Made by a program: the position numbers and the translations under genes. Positions 10,383-22,445 of a DNA stretch of 64,000 bases are shown piece after piece (within the stretch, counting starts at the first letter, position 1; each line of letters opens with the position of its first letter). Source of the DNA: Chelydra serpentina. Taxonomy: Eukaryota > Chordata > Testudines > Chelydridae. The stretch is taken from positions 120,712,001 through 120,776,000 of the forward strand of contig JBAIAC010000008.1 in the NCBI GenBank assembly GCA_037349315.1, read 5' to 3'. Under the pieces are notes generated by a model. The model was not told the origin of the DNA. It did not search any database and worked only from the letters and a program-made list of their open reading frames with translations.

Positions 10383-11460
10383 AAGAGGCATTAAGGATCA
10401 GATTAAAAACCACTGAAGTCAATGCATTTTGGATCAGACCCTAATACGTACCAGAACAGTGTTTTAGAAGCAGTCCACCTGCTCATATGGGACAGAAAGT
10501 CCATTAATCAGTTACTTAATCTTACTTTTTTCTAGTAAATTTAAGGAGCCAAAATCATCCTCTGTGTAATTCTGGCTAATAAAACTGGAGTTACATGAGG
10601 AGTTAATTTGGCCCAAAGAGCATATATACTGACACCTTTTTTTAAAGGTAAGTATGTCATTACATGCCTCTCCCATATCAACTAGACCAATTTTATCTGC
10701 TTTCATAATTATATAGGATATTACATGTACTGCAGCATGGTCCTGTTTAATAGGTTAGTTTTATGTGTGTACTTCAAGACAGTGAATCAATGCCAGTTAC
10801 CAATTTGGTGGAAAGGAGTTGGAAAAGGGGAGCAGTTATGAAATTATCTAGAAAACATGTACAAGTTAAACCCAATACTGTGGTTCCCTAAGTAACTCTG
10901 AACTCTAATAATTTATGTATGGAAGAACAGAGGCTTTATTGGTCCTAAAAGCCTGAACATGATATCAGTGTTAAATATAAAGGCAACAAGGTGTCAAAAT
11001 ATGGAAATATGTTAAGTTAAATAATACCATCTGCGATGATCTCACATACTGTAATTTGATTAATGGCCTGAACCCGCACAGGGTCACTTACTCCCATATG
11101 GAGTCACACTGAAGTCAATGGAATCCCTTTGTAGGAATGGGACCTAATTTATGTTTTCACAAAAAAATCAAAATGGATCCAAAAATACAACTTTGCTCAT
11201 ACGATGCTTTTCAAATGGTTGAATACCAAGTCTAAAGCAGTTCAACATTTTAAAGGAAGTGGGCCAGAGCCTCGGTTGGTGTGAACTGGAATAGTTCCAA
11301 TGGCTTCAATAGGCAGTTCAGTCTATAACAATGTTAATATTTAATACAAAATCTCTGTTAGTTCTATTGGTGTTCAGTGCCTAGAGTGTTAGGTGAATTA
11401 AATAGAATAAATCCAATTATATTTCAAAACAAACACTTTTTTCTTAAACACTGGGCCAGA
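10383..11460. other. No gene; a few short palindromic repeats
   Basis: Small 'gaagtcaatg' palindromes occur near 10392-10445, 11068-11152 and 11262-11312. Otherwise nothing recognised. Confidence 0.45.
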
Positions 11461-11642
11461 TCCTCAGCTGATGTAAAGTGGAATAACGGCACTCGCTTAC
11501 ATTTTATTTAATTATTGTGTTTATTTCAATGTATGTAGCACTTATCTAATGCTCTAGGCGTTGTAAACCAATATTCAATACAATAATTAACACGCTCAGA
11601 GACAGAACTACCCAGAGCTTCCGCAAAAAAAAAAAAAAAAAA
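11461..11642 (+). repeat. Old repeat ending in an 18-A run
   Basis: Starts with cctcagctgatgtaaagtgg, as in the hairpin at 36416, then a stretch with atgtagcacttatctaatgc and aggcgttgtaaacca that resembles another copy at 41706-41790. It ends in an A run at 11625-11642. The A run suggests retroposition, but no target duplication is seen. Confidence 0.4.
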
Positions 11643-12309
11643 GCTACCAAACAATCAGGACTGATCAATGGCTCCTTTTGAACATTATTTTTTTATTATT
11701 CAGCTAATAAAAATTTAACGGGACACTTTAAGCTTTATAAAGTAAAACTGTTTAATTTATTATGGGCTATTTGTTTTATAGGATTGATCAGCCATGGTTT
11801 TTCTAGCATAATCTTTACGTCTACTTACTTATCAGTTCATTTGTTGCATTAGTCCTGATGGGATTTCTGCCCAAATATAACATGGCTGCCAAGCATGACA
11901 CGTACGGCTGATAGCAGCAGCAGAACGAGCTCACGCTCTTGTGTGTTTCTGTGAACTCAATGGCAGAAAATGATGATGATCAGATGGTAGTTTTCAGAAA
12001 TCAGGACAAGGCCAAAATTCAGAAGAGATGAGAAATCTGTAGAGAAAATGACAATGAGAATATTTTTATTAAAAATACATTTCAAAGGTATTTTTGACGT
12101 TACACTGAACAAAAAGAAAGAGACAACTGGATGGTTTGGGAGGCCAGTGCTGCAGTATATGGAAATGAGGTTGGTCGGATTGTGCCAATTCAGGAATGAA
12201 TTTGGCCTGTGGTTACTAAAGAGGTTAAAAAAATGAATCAATGATGTTTTCTTTTGTTAGAATTAGTTTGCTAACTATAATAGTTAATGAGATGGTGATT
12301 GATCCTTAT

Positions 12310-12860
12310 ACAGCAGCCTTCCTCTCATAAGTGCTTCCCAAATATTAAAAATGATCTTAATATTCCACTGAGGCAGCTAAGGGTCATTATCCTCATCCGA
12401 AGAAGTGGGTATTCACCCATGAAAGCTTATGCTCCAATAGTCTCTAAGGTGCCACAGGACTCTTTGTCGCTTCTACAGATCCAGACTAACATGGGTACCC
12501 CTCTGATACTATCCTCATTTTGCAGATGAAGCAACAGAGGGACAGAAATGTTAAAATCAAAACATTCCAAAAATGTCCAGTAATTTTGGGTGTCCCATAA
12601 ACTCTTAGGCGCTGAGTACCCACAAGTTCAACGACAGTCACTGAGAGCTGCAGGTGCTCAATATCTCTGAAAATCAAACTTTCAGTGTAAAGTTGAGCAC
12701 ACAGAAAATCAAGGCACCTAAAATCAACGGACATTCTTGAACATTTTGGCCATAATGACTTGCTGTATGTGCACAGAGCAAGTGAGTTGCAGAGCTAGGA
12801 AGCCCAGGAGCCCTGATTTAACCCCCTCCCCCCAGCCAGTAGACAAAACTCCTTTTCTCT
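12310..12860 (-). repeat. Old MIR-like SINE, interrupted by later insertions
   Basis: In reverse orientation the blocks are: the 3' part at 12310-12396, the ctgttgcttcatctgcaaaatg block at 12516-12538, and the head-proximal ctgggcttcctagctctgc block at 12786-12807. A 113-bp insertion (12397-12509) and about 200 bp of unrelated sequence (12545-12740) separate them. The order agrees with a single MIR-type element broken twice. Confidence 0.5.
12397..12509 (+). mobile_element. 5'-truncated retroelement fragment with 9-bp target duplication
   Basis: A plus-strand fragment of the same family as 1021-1820 and 53702-53840, with gaagaagtgggtattcaccc, gaaagcttatgctcc, gtctctaaggtgccacagg and ccagactaac in order, ending ctctgatac. 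It is flanked by tatcctcat at 12388-12396 and 12510-12518, a perfect 9-bp direct repeat, and it splits a MIR-like sequence. The 5' truncation plus target duplication indicates retroposition. Confidence 0.8.
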
Positions 12861-15076
12861 TTAAAATATCCCGCTCTCCTCTACTCTGCATCAACTTAAA
12901 AACTGTTGAAACCCTGACCAGTTCCCATGTAGAACACACTATACCAAATTAAGTGCTAGCATAATCAGCCATAGTCCAAAACTCATAGCCTCAGCACTGT
13001 TGTCTGTTGGTGTAAATTGTTGGTGTAAGTCTGTGCCCCCTAGGTTGTAACTCCCACAACAGAAATTGTAAAACTGAGTTGCACATTTCTGAATCACTAC
13101 CTTTCCATGTAATTATTCAAGATCTGCTTTGGGAAATATTTTTAAACTCCTCCTTTTAGGGAAAAAATGCCTAAATGCATTGAGTTTGATCAAAACTCCC
13201 ATTGCTATAGACAACTAATTCTTCCTCTTCATTCCCTGTACAACAAGTGGGATACATGGCATGGAGAGATTATGTCAAATGGAGTCAGAGATCCTCAAAA
13301 TAATACTGGCGTGATGTCCTGATTCTGTGTTGCAGCTAATATGTCATTGTGTTCCAGCTTTGTAAAATCAAATGTTGCTCTAAATCAATCCCCTGATCTC
13401 AACCAACTTGTAGGCACCTTATCTATCAACATTTCTTTTTGGGAAACATGAATTTTCACACTGAAAATAACTTATGCATCAACACTTCGAAAAGTTTTTT
13501 TTAATAATGTAGAATAAATCAGTACGTGCAAATTCAAGTTAAGCACCTAAGGGATATGCAAGACAAAGAGCATCCTCAACAAGCATCTTACAATTATTTT
13601 CCAGCAATGCAGCCACACTAATATTTCCAGTTAGTTGAAGAAAAATTCTCTCCCCTTTGCCTCATAGTTTTCACCTTGCGCTTTGCCTATTCAGAGGGCC
13701 CAAGCAAATGAGAACAAAGGATGAGAAAACAAGTAGTTTGGGGACACAGGACTAAACTAAGTAGTTGCTTGCTAACCCAATATTAGATTTATTTAGCATA
13801 AAACTTGAGTCTATACTTCCATCAGTGCATGTGCATATCTCTCATTAGCACAACTAGCATGGGCTCACTTATGCACTTATAGATAATAGCCTTGTATGAC
13901 AGCAGTTGAAATGAAGCCCATCCTACATAAACTTCTGTTGTTTTACCAGGAGCCAAATTATTGCTGTCAAATAACAATGTGGTGCTGGGAGAGAGGTGCC
14001 ATGGTAATGGGTGTCATATAAAAACCAAAATAGAATGCAACAGAACTCCAATACAGGAGGTAGCCATATTTTTCCTGGGCATAGACCACTAGTGTTGGTG
14101 CAGTCCAGAAGGAACTCAGAGGAGGTATAGCGGAACAGGTCTGGTGACATGGCTCTTGATGTCTTTTGTGCACCAGACAGCAATGGGAGAGCATCACTGA
14201 TGGGAAAATATGCTGCTTTTCGTAAGTTGTAGCAAAGGCCTCTGCTGAGTACTTCCCCAAGTGCAGCTAGAGACACTGTCTGACCCTGTCCTCTGAAGGC
14301 ATTATGCCTCCAGGCACATCTGTTTGCCAAGGGCACCTCTTCCCTCCTTTCCCCCAGATCTGTGTGGTAGTGCCTGTTGCAGCCTTAACTTGGCCCCACA
14401 TGTTTTTCTTGACTAGCTCAAGGATGACATCAGTTAATTTACCAGGAACATGATTGTTAAACTGGACCCTTTTTTTTTCTTTTTATGTGATTAGTTACTG
14501 TTTTTCTTTGGTTATCAGCAGATGATCTATATGTACAGTAACAGCTTTGTAACCATGGTGCTACACTCAGATAATGGCTCAAATTGTGTTATGATTAAAA
14601 AAAGATGTTTGTGCTTTGGTCATGATTATTTTATCTCTGCTGCAATCTGTTATTTTACATTCAGTGCATTTCAGACTTTGAATACAACAAAGAAAAAGTA
14701 ACCAGCAGTGTATGACTTGTATATATTCTGTACAACCTGTTGGTATAGCCACACCAACATGCAGTCCAGACCTAGACACAGAAGATGATAAAGGTTAGGG
14801 GAAACAACACAATAATGTACTGTACATTATAAGGACCCAATTGTTACCCTCAGTCACCTGTGGTAGTACTTTATTTCCCCCAGTCTCATGAAGCCAACGA
14901 GACTACTTGTGGCATATGGGACTACACAATGTGAGCAGAATTGTGTCCTAGATCTGTAGGAAAGTTTTAAGAATCAGTAAAGGATGCAGGCCTAATATCA
15001 ATGTGGCAGTTCTCACAGTGGGATGAAGCCAGATGCACCAAAGATGGGCCTTCTTTGACCTTGTGGGGAGGTGTTT
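12861..15076. other. No gene recognised
   Basis: The longest frame is 137 codons on the minus strand (13923-14336) and matches nothing I know. No clear repeats. Confidence 0.5.
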
Positions 15077-15084
15077 ACTACATG

Positions 15085-15388
15085 CAGGGGTGGCTCTATG
15101 TTTTTTGCCGCCCCAAGCACGGCAGTCAGGCGGCCTTCAGCGGCATACCTGTGGGCAGTCCGCTAGTCACGTGGATTCGGCGGCGTTTCTGCGGGTGATC
15201 CGCCACTCCCGCACCTTCGGTGTGCTCGCCGCTGAATTGCTGCCAAAACTGCGGGACCGGCGGACCTCCCGCAGGCATGCCGCCGAAGGCCGCCTGACTG
15301 CCGCCCGCACAGCGACTGACATGCCGCCCCCTGCAGCTTGCCACTCCAGGCACACGCTTGCTGCGCTGGTGTCTGGAGCCGCCCCCCG
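15085..15388. mobile_element. GC-rich fold-back hAT-type MITE
   Basis: 304 bp beginning caggggtggctct and ending ggagccgcccccc, flanked by the perfect 8-bp direct repeat actacatg (15077-15084 and 15389-15396), as expected of the hAT superfamily. The interior is a long imperfect palindrome (gcggcatacctgtggg against cccgcaggcatgccgc), rich in CpG and strikingly different from the A+T-rich flanks. Frames of up to 140 codons across it are by-products of high GC. Confidence 0.88.
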
Positions 15389-15396
15389 ACTACATG

Positions 15397-17194
15397 GGGC
15401 TCTCAGAACACTAGTATTCAGCTCATTTGCACAGTGGGCACTCTTTGTGAACTAGAAGTAAAGTGTTCAGATCCTCAGTCACAAAACTGTCTGTTTTGAA
15501 CTCTCTTTCTGTAACTTTTTGTTTTCTCAGGTGACTAGGGCTCTAAATGGACTTATTCAAGTGTAAGTCTTTATATTGAGAATAAAGCTTTTAGTAGTTA
15601 AACATTCATTAACAGAGTTAAACCACAGCTTCAGGTGATAGAGAGTAAGCAGATCTTTGCCAGTGTTCAATGGTGTGTTAGATTCTTTGTGTCAATTATT
15701 CATGATGCTGTTGCTGAAGGCTCTAATTTTACATAAGTGAAAGTCACAAGGGAACTGTTATGATGCTCAGCTAAGAAGAGCACAGAAAAGAACACTATAT
15801 CAGTCTGTACTAAAGATGTAGTTAGCTATTATGTTTTGGTATTTTGGAGTCAGTCTTTTAGAGTGGAAATATAAAATCTTTTTCAGAAACAAAGTTTCTC
15901 TCAAGAGTGGTAAATGGAAAACTAAAATCTGTTTGCTTGTAGAAACATTAAATGGTCTCTCAGATCAGTTTTTTCACATCTCGTGTTTCCCTGCAAAAAA
16001 TCCTAAATGTGAAAAATGTTGACTTTCCCAAAACATTTGCCACCCTAACATTGTATAAAGCATAGCTACTCATTTTTGTTTCAGTTTAGATAGCTTTGCT
16101 ACCACCCAGTTATATACCCCATATCTTTCAAAAAACTACTGAATAGCCAGTTATCCGTCACGGTGTCAATTTGTATTTGTTCTGCAGTGTATTGTATATA
16201 TCTACCCTGGCTTTCAAAAGGGAAGAACTTTTGGGGACAAACCCACCAGTAATTTGGTGCAGTTTACCTATTGTATATCATCATGCATGCTTATGGCACT
16301 TAACCTACACTAACTGGAGCGTCAACAGCAAACAGTGCTTAACGTTAATTCTAATTCAAGTTATTTTCCCGCAGTCAACATAAAATGAACGATATAGCCT
16401 AATAAAAGTGAGACAGTAAAGTAGTACAGTAATTCTGGCCCATGTACTGGAAGTATTTGTACATATTCTTGTAGGGAAAATTATTTTGTAATCAGCTTCA
16501 GGCAAAAAAAACAAACCATGATAGATGTAAATTAAAACATACTTCCTCCCATACAATGTGAAATGTTCTTTCTCCTCTATAATATGAAAGTAGGTCATGC
16601 TTTGGGGTAAGGTATTTCTCTACTTTTTTTCCCTTGATGTAAATACACTGAAATACTTTCTAGGAGAATATTTTAATTATTCACCAAATTTTAAGCTTTA
16701 AGAATGATAAATGAACAAATATTCCCCTTCCCCTTAATGACTTTCTAGAACCACAGTTATAAATATATTTTTCTAATCTAAGTACTCAGGTTACAGCCAT
16801 CTATATTTTTAAGGAGAATATGTTAAATTATTTTGGGGAACTTTTCTTCTTTTTCTATTCCATGCTTAAAGAACTGCATAAAACATAGTTTCATGAATAA
16901 TACAACTGAAATACATCCTGAATGGCTGAAAAGATTGCCAATGCATAATGATGTCGTTTAGTTGATTTTAAATTACGGGATATAGTAGAAAGCAAATCTG
17001 TAACATAATAGCCATTCATGATCAATTTGACATCTGTAGAAGACAGTCAATCACACATTGCATAGTTATAGATTTTGACCACATAATACTGTGGACAATT
17101 AAAACACTTACTCCTATAAGCTATTCTGGGATTGACTTCTTTTTTTTTTTTCAAATGTGGAATCAGGCATATATTTATCCACATAGTAACTACC
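15397..17194. other. No gene recognised
   Basis: A+T-rich sequence with frames of 80 codons or less and no repeat that I can name. Confidence 0.5.
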
Positions 17195-17202
17195 ATGTAC
17201 AG

Positions 17203-17523
17203 CAGGGATCTCAAACGCAAATTACCACGAGGGCCACATGAGAATTAGTCAATTGGCCCGAGGGCCGCATCACTGAAACCTTTTCATACAATGATACAAA
17301 AGTATAGTCAAAAATGAAAAAAATGAAGAGTAATAGAGTATTCTATTCAAAGTCAATGTATTAATTTCTTAAAAACTATAATGCAAAGAGGGGTTTTAAT
17401 AAAATATAAACACTCAGTAATGTTTGGAGCTTGGCTGCCAGTGGAGTCAGCGCCTATGGCGGGCCGCAGGAAATAACTCCGCGGGCCGCATGTGGCCCGT
17501 GGGCTGCGTGTTTGAGACCCCTG
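17203..17523. mobile_element. hAT-type non-autonomous DNA transposon
   Basis: Terminal inverted repeats cagggatctcaaacgc and gcgtgtttgagacccctg enclose 321 bp. Flanks atgtacag (17195-17202) and ctgtacag (17524-17531) agree at 7 of 8 bases, as for an 8-bp hAT target duplication. The gagggcc and ggcccgag motifs near the left end, with gggccgcatgtggcccgtgg near the right, are the usual sub-terminal GC blocks of this family. No transposase frame. Confidence 0.9.
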
Positions 17524-17531
17524 CTGTACAG

Positions 17532-19249
17532 TATAGCTGATTATACGTTAAGATGTGCTCAGTGGGCAAAAAAAGATAGACAAGTTTGTATGAACTGAGT
17601 TTCCAGAAAAGAACAATTATCAACAGTCTTCAACAACTGAGACAAAGCAGCCAGCACTACTACCAAATTGTCCACTAGGTGTCACAAAATAATCAGACAA
17701 GCAGATGAGAAGCAATTATATATAAAATGCATCAGAGTTCTACGTAGATGAAATGCTGCTTTGATATGAAATCTGTTTTAAGAGCAGATGTGGCAAAATG
17801 TCATGAATCACATGAATATACATACTGTCAGAAGTGTATGGGAACCTGTGCCATGACACACAAAGGCTGCTGTTAACCATATTGTATGCCATGTAGTGGA
17901 TTCACATGCAAGAATGTAAATGTTCCATCAAATACAGTGTTTCTGAATCAGACATGCAATGTTGGCAACTCTCATGATTTTATTACAAATCTCACAATAT
18001 ATGTTCTCCTTGATGCCCCAGCTCCAGGAGTCATGAGATTAATTTGATTCTCCCTTTCATGTCCCACCCCCCACCTCCCAAAAAAAGCAAGTTTCTAACA
18101 TTCATGGTTGCAGAGAAAAGCTTGAAAACATGGATCCTAATGGCTCAAAAACCTGAAGCTAATAAAAAGAACCTTTAAAAAAAAAAAATCATGTTGAATT
18201 TCTATACAAATATGCATGCATCAGACGTGTGTGTGTATGTAAAGGCTGGGGGTGGGGGAATTGTCAAGAAATTCTATAGTAAAGGTAAATGCCGCCTGAG
18301 TAATGGCCAGATAAGGGACAGGGGCGTAACCCTAAACTCATACTCGTGTAGTCCCATTGAAATCAGGTACCTCGGCCCCAATCCTTCAATGATCTGTGCA
18401 GGTGAACCCTTGTGCCCGCACAGAGCACCACTGACTGCACTGAAAGACCAAAGCCTTGTGTTGTAAGAAGAGGGACTTTTGTTTCCATAATGATTTCTTT
18501 GGTAAGACTATGGTTTCATAAGAGACACCTTAAACTTTAAGGGCCACACTGACTCCTGTGTCAACTGTGTGCACTTATCTGTGCACACAAATAAGCTTGC
18601 CCTTTTTATATTGATAAGCTAGGTACATGCCACATGTTACATTAAGACAGACAGGGCGGATGAAAGGCAGAAAAGCTAAAACTCCCTCCACCCCCAAAAT
18701 CTGGTTGTGATATGAATGTGCAGACAGCACTGCTACCTCTCAAATGAGATTTTAAAAGTTAACCACTAATAATTTTTAAAAATCCCTCATGATTGAATTA
18801 ACAAGTGCTTTAACATTATATTCTAGCTTTTTAAATGTTTTATTACAATTGGTTATAAACATTTGCTACATATCTAGTCATACATAATATATTATGTGTA
18901 CATGTCTATAGAATATGTGCATAGGAAATATTAGAGCAGGCCAACATTTTTCAAAATGTTGAAATTTTAAAATTGATTTTTTCAATGTTTCCTTCCCTTT
19001 CTTGATCAGCTCAATTAAATACAAACACCCCTATCCACACACACACAGGACCAATTAGTAAAAATATAAATATGGTATTTTCCAATATCTTTTTATCATT
19101 AAGATGACTCTGTCTGGATTGTTAAAAACAAGTATGTGGTCCTGCAACACTGCTTCAGAAAACTTTAAAAAACCCACAACTTTTTAAATGTCAGTGATAT
19201 TATTTTGGTTTTGAGAACCCTGAAATGGTCTCTGTTTAAACACAGAAAG
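17532..19249. other. No gene recognised
   Basis: A+T-rich. A stretch at about 17943-18060 has the look of an old dispersed repeat; not assigned. An A run lies at 18178-18188. Confidence 0.45.
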
Positions 19250-19315
19250 TGAAATCCTGCTCTATTGAAGTCAATGGGAGTTTTGCCACTGACTTCAATA
19301 GGGCCACAATTTCAT
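19250..19315. repeat. Short palindromic repeat (mini-MITE)
   Basis: Left arm tgaaatcctgctctattgaa and right arm ttcaatagggccacaatttca are inverted copies around tcaatgggagttttgccactga, giving a 66-bp hairpin. No certain target duplication. Confidence 0.7.
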
Positions 19316-21171
19316 GCAGAGTATATCCACGCAGATACAGTTCACAAGAAAGACCTCTGAGGTAAATATTTCCTGTATAAATCTCTGGCTCTTTTGACTG
19401 CTAATGGAATTAACATCTACTGATGTGCAGTATTATTCATTCCAATCTATTTTCAGGAGGCTTTCCACCACTGATCTTTCATTGGCCCATAAAGTCCAAA
19501 AATCAGACATACCCATTTTATTTCCAATTATTGTGATCGTATTGATGGTTGTGTAATTAGCCATGAAAGCTATTTATTTATTTTTTACTTTGAAAGCTAG
19601 TCCATAGTAAACTTTACTGCTTTTAAGTACTTAAAATAACATAAAAACAGCCTTGGGAATGTGAATGTATAGCAAATGTGTTTTGCTTTACCTTAGCCCT
19701 TGATGCTATAAGTCTAAAATCCCTAATACTGAAGAAAGGCAGTCATTCAAACCTCATGTCAAGAAAGCCTGAATGTCCATGAGATGAGATTAATTCTAAG
19801 CAACAGTCTACAAGGATCTCACATTTGTATAGGAAGGGCTTATAAAAGCACAAGAACTAAGGTTTAAATGCCATAACCATCAATATTTCACTTACAATAC
19901 AGAATTTTAAATGGCATTCTGAATAGCCATCAAATATTAGTATCATGCATTCTTGTTTCATCCATCTAGATTAATATTAATATTAGAAATGGGCGTGAAC
20001 AAATGCACCCAGATCCGAACACTCCAAAACTCTGGGGAGTTTGGATTCAGATCAGAATTTTGTTGCTCAGGCCTATATCTGGTTATTACTAAGCTACATT
20101 GACTTTGAATGAGAGGCTAGACTTGGCCTCTATTCATGAATGAGCACTGGGAAGGAATTGGTTAATCATTGTTCACCATCTGCTTTAGCGAATCAGCACT
20201 TTAAAGAGCCTCTGCTGCAGCTTGTGTAAAACCACAACGGACAAAGAGCGATAAAGGAAAATCCTGTTTTCAACTACATTTTTCTTCAGCACACACTAGA
20301 ATGGTAAATATTTTGTGGTTAACCCCCTCTCACTCTCTCACAGCACTTTCCTCTGGACAGTGGTCTCTGTGGTGCATACCACATCATTTAACATTCCCAA
20401 TAAAGGTGTTGCAGTAGCACTGTGGAGAAGAATTAGCGGTCTGCCTAAAAGCAACTTACTCATGCAAAGCCAACCCATCAAACCACAAGGTCACCTTTCA
20501 CATGGAGCTCAATAATCTGGAGGGCCTATCTAAGCCGCCACCTGTGGCCTTTTCTGTAGTACGCACAGTCAGAACAGAAAGCCACAGTGAAATCTTAGCA
20601 CTTTTTGTGCTTTCAGTTTTCTATTCCAATATTCCTTTACCTCATGAAAACCAGGGTTTATAAGCTACCAGCCTCAGGTCTGTGTAGTACAAGTAATAAC
20701 ATGGGGTCCCCTTTTGTATGACCTCATTATTAAAAAAAAGTGACAATGGCTTTTTTGGCCAAAAATGGACCTGAACCCAGAGGATTCTTGCATATTCCTC
20801 GGAAAATTATGAGTATTTCTGAACCTATCCATGTACTTCAATTAGGACCAAATCCTGAATTCCTTATTCAAATAGAATGCATATTGACTTTAATAGGCAT
20901 ACTGCCTGACTAAGGACTTCAGGATTTGTTCCTCTCTCATAGGATATGTGTTAGAGAACCAGATCATCTAGGTGCTGCATATCAGTTTGCCTTCCTCTTC
21001 TATTACGGAGTGACAGTAGCTACTACATAGTTGAAGTTGCAGCTGAGTTTCTATTATAAAATTCATTTTGGCTCCTCTCTTAAAATCCACAACAAAAGTT
21101 ATATTCTCTCTCCAAACTGGTAGTTTATATCTGAGGTTGAGGGGAAAATGTTATGGTAAATTTGAAGTGAA
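19316..21171. other. No gene recognised
   Basis: Contains an imperfect palindrome at about 20835-20925 of the same caatagg class and a degenerate one near 20008-20060 (gatccgaacactccaaa against gtttggattcagatc). Otherwise nothing. Confidence 0.45.
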
Positions 21172-21831
21172 TTTTTTTTTACATAGTGCACTCAAAAACA
21201 AAACAATGTAAACCTTTAGAGCCTACAAGTCCACTCGGTCTTACTTCTCGTTCAGCCAGTTGCTAAGACAAACAAGTTTGTTTACATTTATGGGAGATAA
21301 TGCTGCCCGCTTCTTATTTACAATGTCACCTGAAAGTGAGAATAGGAATTCACATGGCACTGTTGTAGCCGGTGTGGCAAAGTATTTACATGCCAGATAT
21401 GCTAAACATTCATATGCCCCTTCATGCTTTGACTTGTAGGCACTAAAGTTTTACATTGTTTTGTTTTTGAGTGCAGTTATGTAAAAAAAAAATAATTCAA
21501 CATTTGTAAGTTGCACTTTCACTATAAAGAGATTGCACTATAGTACTTGTATGAGGTGAATTGAAAAATACTATTTTTAAAACCTTTTTTACAGTGCAAA
21601 TATTTGTAATAAAAATGATAATATATAGTGAGCACTTGTACACTTTGTATTATATTTTGTAATTGAAATCAATATATTTGAAAATGTAGAAAAACATCCA
21701 AAAATATTTAAATCGGTATTCTATTATTGTTTAACAGTGCAATTAAAACTGCGATTAATCTTAAATATTAAAATTATTTTTTTAATCTTGCTATTAATTG
21801 CAATTATTTTTTTAATGGTTTGCCAGCCCTA
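21172..21831 (-). mobile_element. Fold-back, internally deleted hAT transposon
   Basis: The sequence just after the transposase stop codon occurs twice in opposite orientation: 21181-21233 and 21431-21482 (core ttacattgttttgtttttga). Between them lies the C-terminal end of a transposase on the minus strand. To the right, 21483-21831 is the remaining 3' non-coding part of the element in plus orientation, ending in the gccagccct-type hAT terminus. The layout is that of a rearranged, non-autonomous copy. Confidence 0.8.
21241..21435 (-). pseudogene. hAT transposase C-terminal dimerisation domain fragment
   Basis: About 64 uninterrupted codons on the minus strand, ending in a TAA at 21241-21243. 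The translation shows the hAT C-terminal signature: HEGAYECLAYLA, then ATPATTVPCE, FLFSLSGDIVNKKRAALSP and VNKLVCLSNWLNEK. In hAT transposases this region mediates dimerisation and completes the catalytic fold. The usual Arg in the CER motif appears as Phe here. There is no start codon or upstream coding sequence, and the frame stops being transposase-like at about 21436, where the inverted 3' sequence begins. It is a fragment, not a gene; it is too short and lacks the catalytic residues. Confidence 0.85.
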
Positions 21832-21950
21832 TTTTTTTTTACCTCAAAAATCTCACAAAGAGATTCCAAGCATGACGGGAAATGTCCCCCTGATATTCTT
21901 CCCTTCTCCCCCCTCCCGGGCCATCTACACTTATGTAGTCCCCACAGAAA

Positions 21951-22200
21951 CATAAGAACAGCAATACTAGGTCAGACCAAAGGTCCACCTAGCCCAGTAT
22001 CCTGTCTTCCGACAGTGGACAATGCAAGGTGCCCCAGAGGGAATGAACAGAACAGTTAATCATCAAGTGATCCATCCACTGTCACCCATTCCCAGCTTCT
22101 GGGAAACAGACGCTAGGGATGCCATCCCTGCCCATTCTGGCTAATAGCCATTGACGGACTTATCTTCCATGAACTTATCTAGTTCTTTTTTGAACCCCAT
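21951..22200 (-). mobile_element. CR1-like LINE 3' fragment (second subfamily)
   Basis: Contains cataagaacagcaatactag, gtcagaccaaaggtccacct, cagtatcctgtcttccgaca and tagttcttttttgaacccc in order. I recognise it as a dispersed LINE 3' end common in turtles, probably CR1-related and in reverse orientation here. A more diverged copy lies at 60109-60212. Assignment to CR1 is inference. Confidence 0.65.
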
Positions 22201-22313
22201 TCTCCGAAGACCTCCTGAGGAATATAGGAAGGGATTCTGACTCCGGCAGACCGTATGAGATCTGCCTGGGGTGTGGATGTGTAGGTGGCTCATGGCAGAA
22301 AGTCAAGAGGGGC

Positions 22314-22437
22314 TAGGGTGACCAGATGTCCCGATTTTATAGGAACAGTCCCGATATTCAGGGCTTTTTCTTATATAGGCTCCTATTACCCTCCACCCCC
22401 TGTCCCGATTTTCCACATTTGCTATCTGGTCACCCTA
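22314..22437. mobile_element. hAT-type MITE, TAGGGTGACC family, copy 1
   Basis: 124 bp with terminal inverted repeats tagggtgaccagatg and tatctggtcaccct. The perfect 8-bp duplication agaggggc flanks it (22306-22313 and 22438-22445). Interior blocks ttttcttatataggctccta and cccgatttt are shared with copy 2 at 57269-57391. Confidence 0.92.
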
Positions 22438-22445
22438 AGAGGGGC

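Noticed and set aside
13923..14336. 137-codon minus-strand open frame
   Set aside because: No motif or family likeness, no splice or promoter context; length is within chance for a 64-kb window.
15033..15455. 140-codon frame rich in Arg, Ala and Pro
   Set aside because: Lies across the GC-rich hAT hairpin; frames here stay open because stop codons are rare in GC-rich DNA.
22314..22437. Tc1/mariner-type MITE with TA duplication
   Set aside because: The terminal TA belongs to the element; both copies have perfect 8-bp duplications outside it, which fits hAT.
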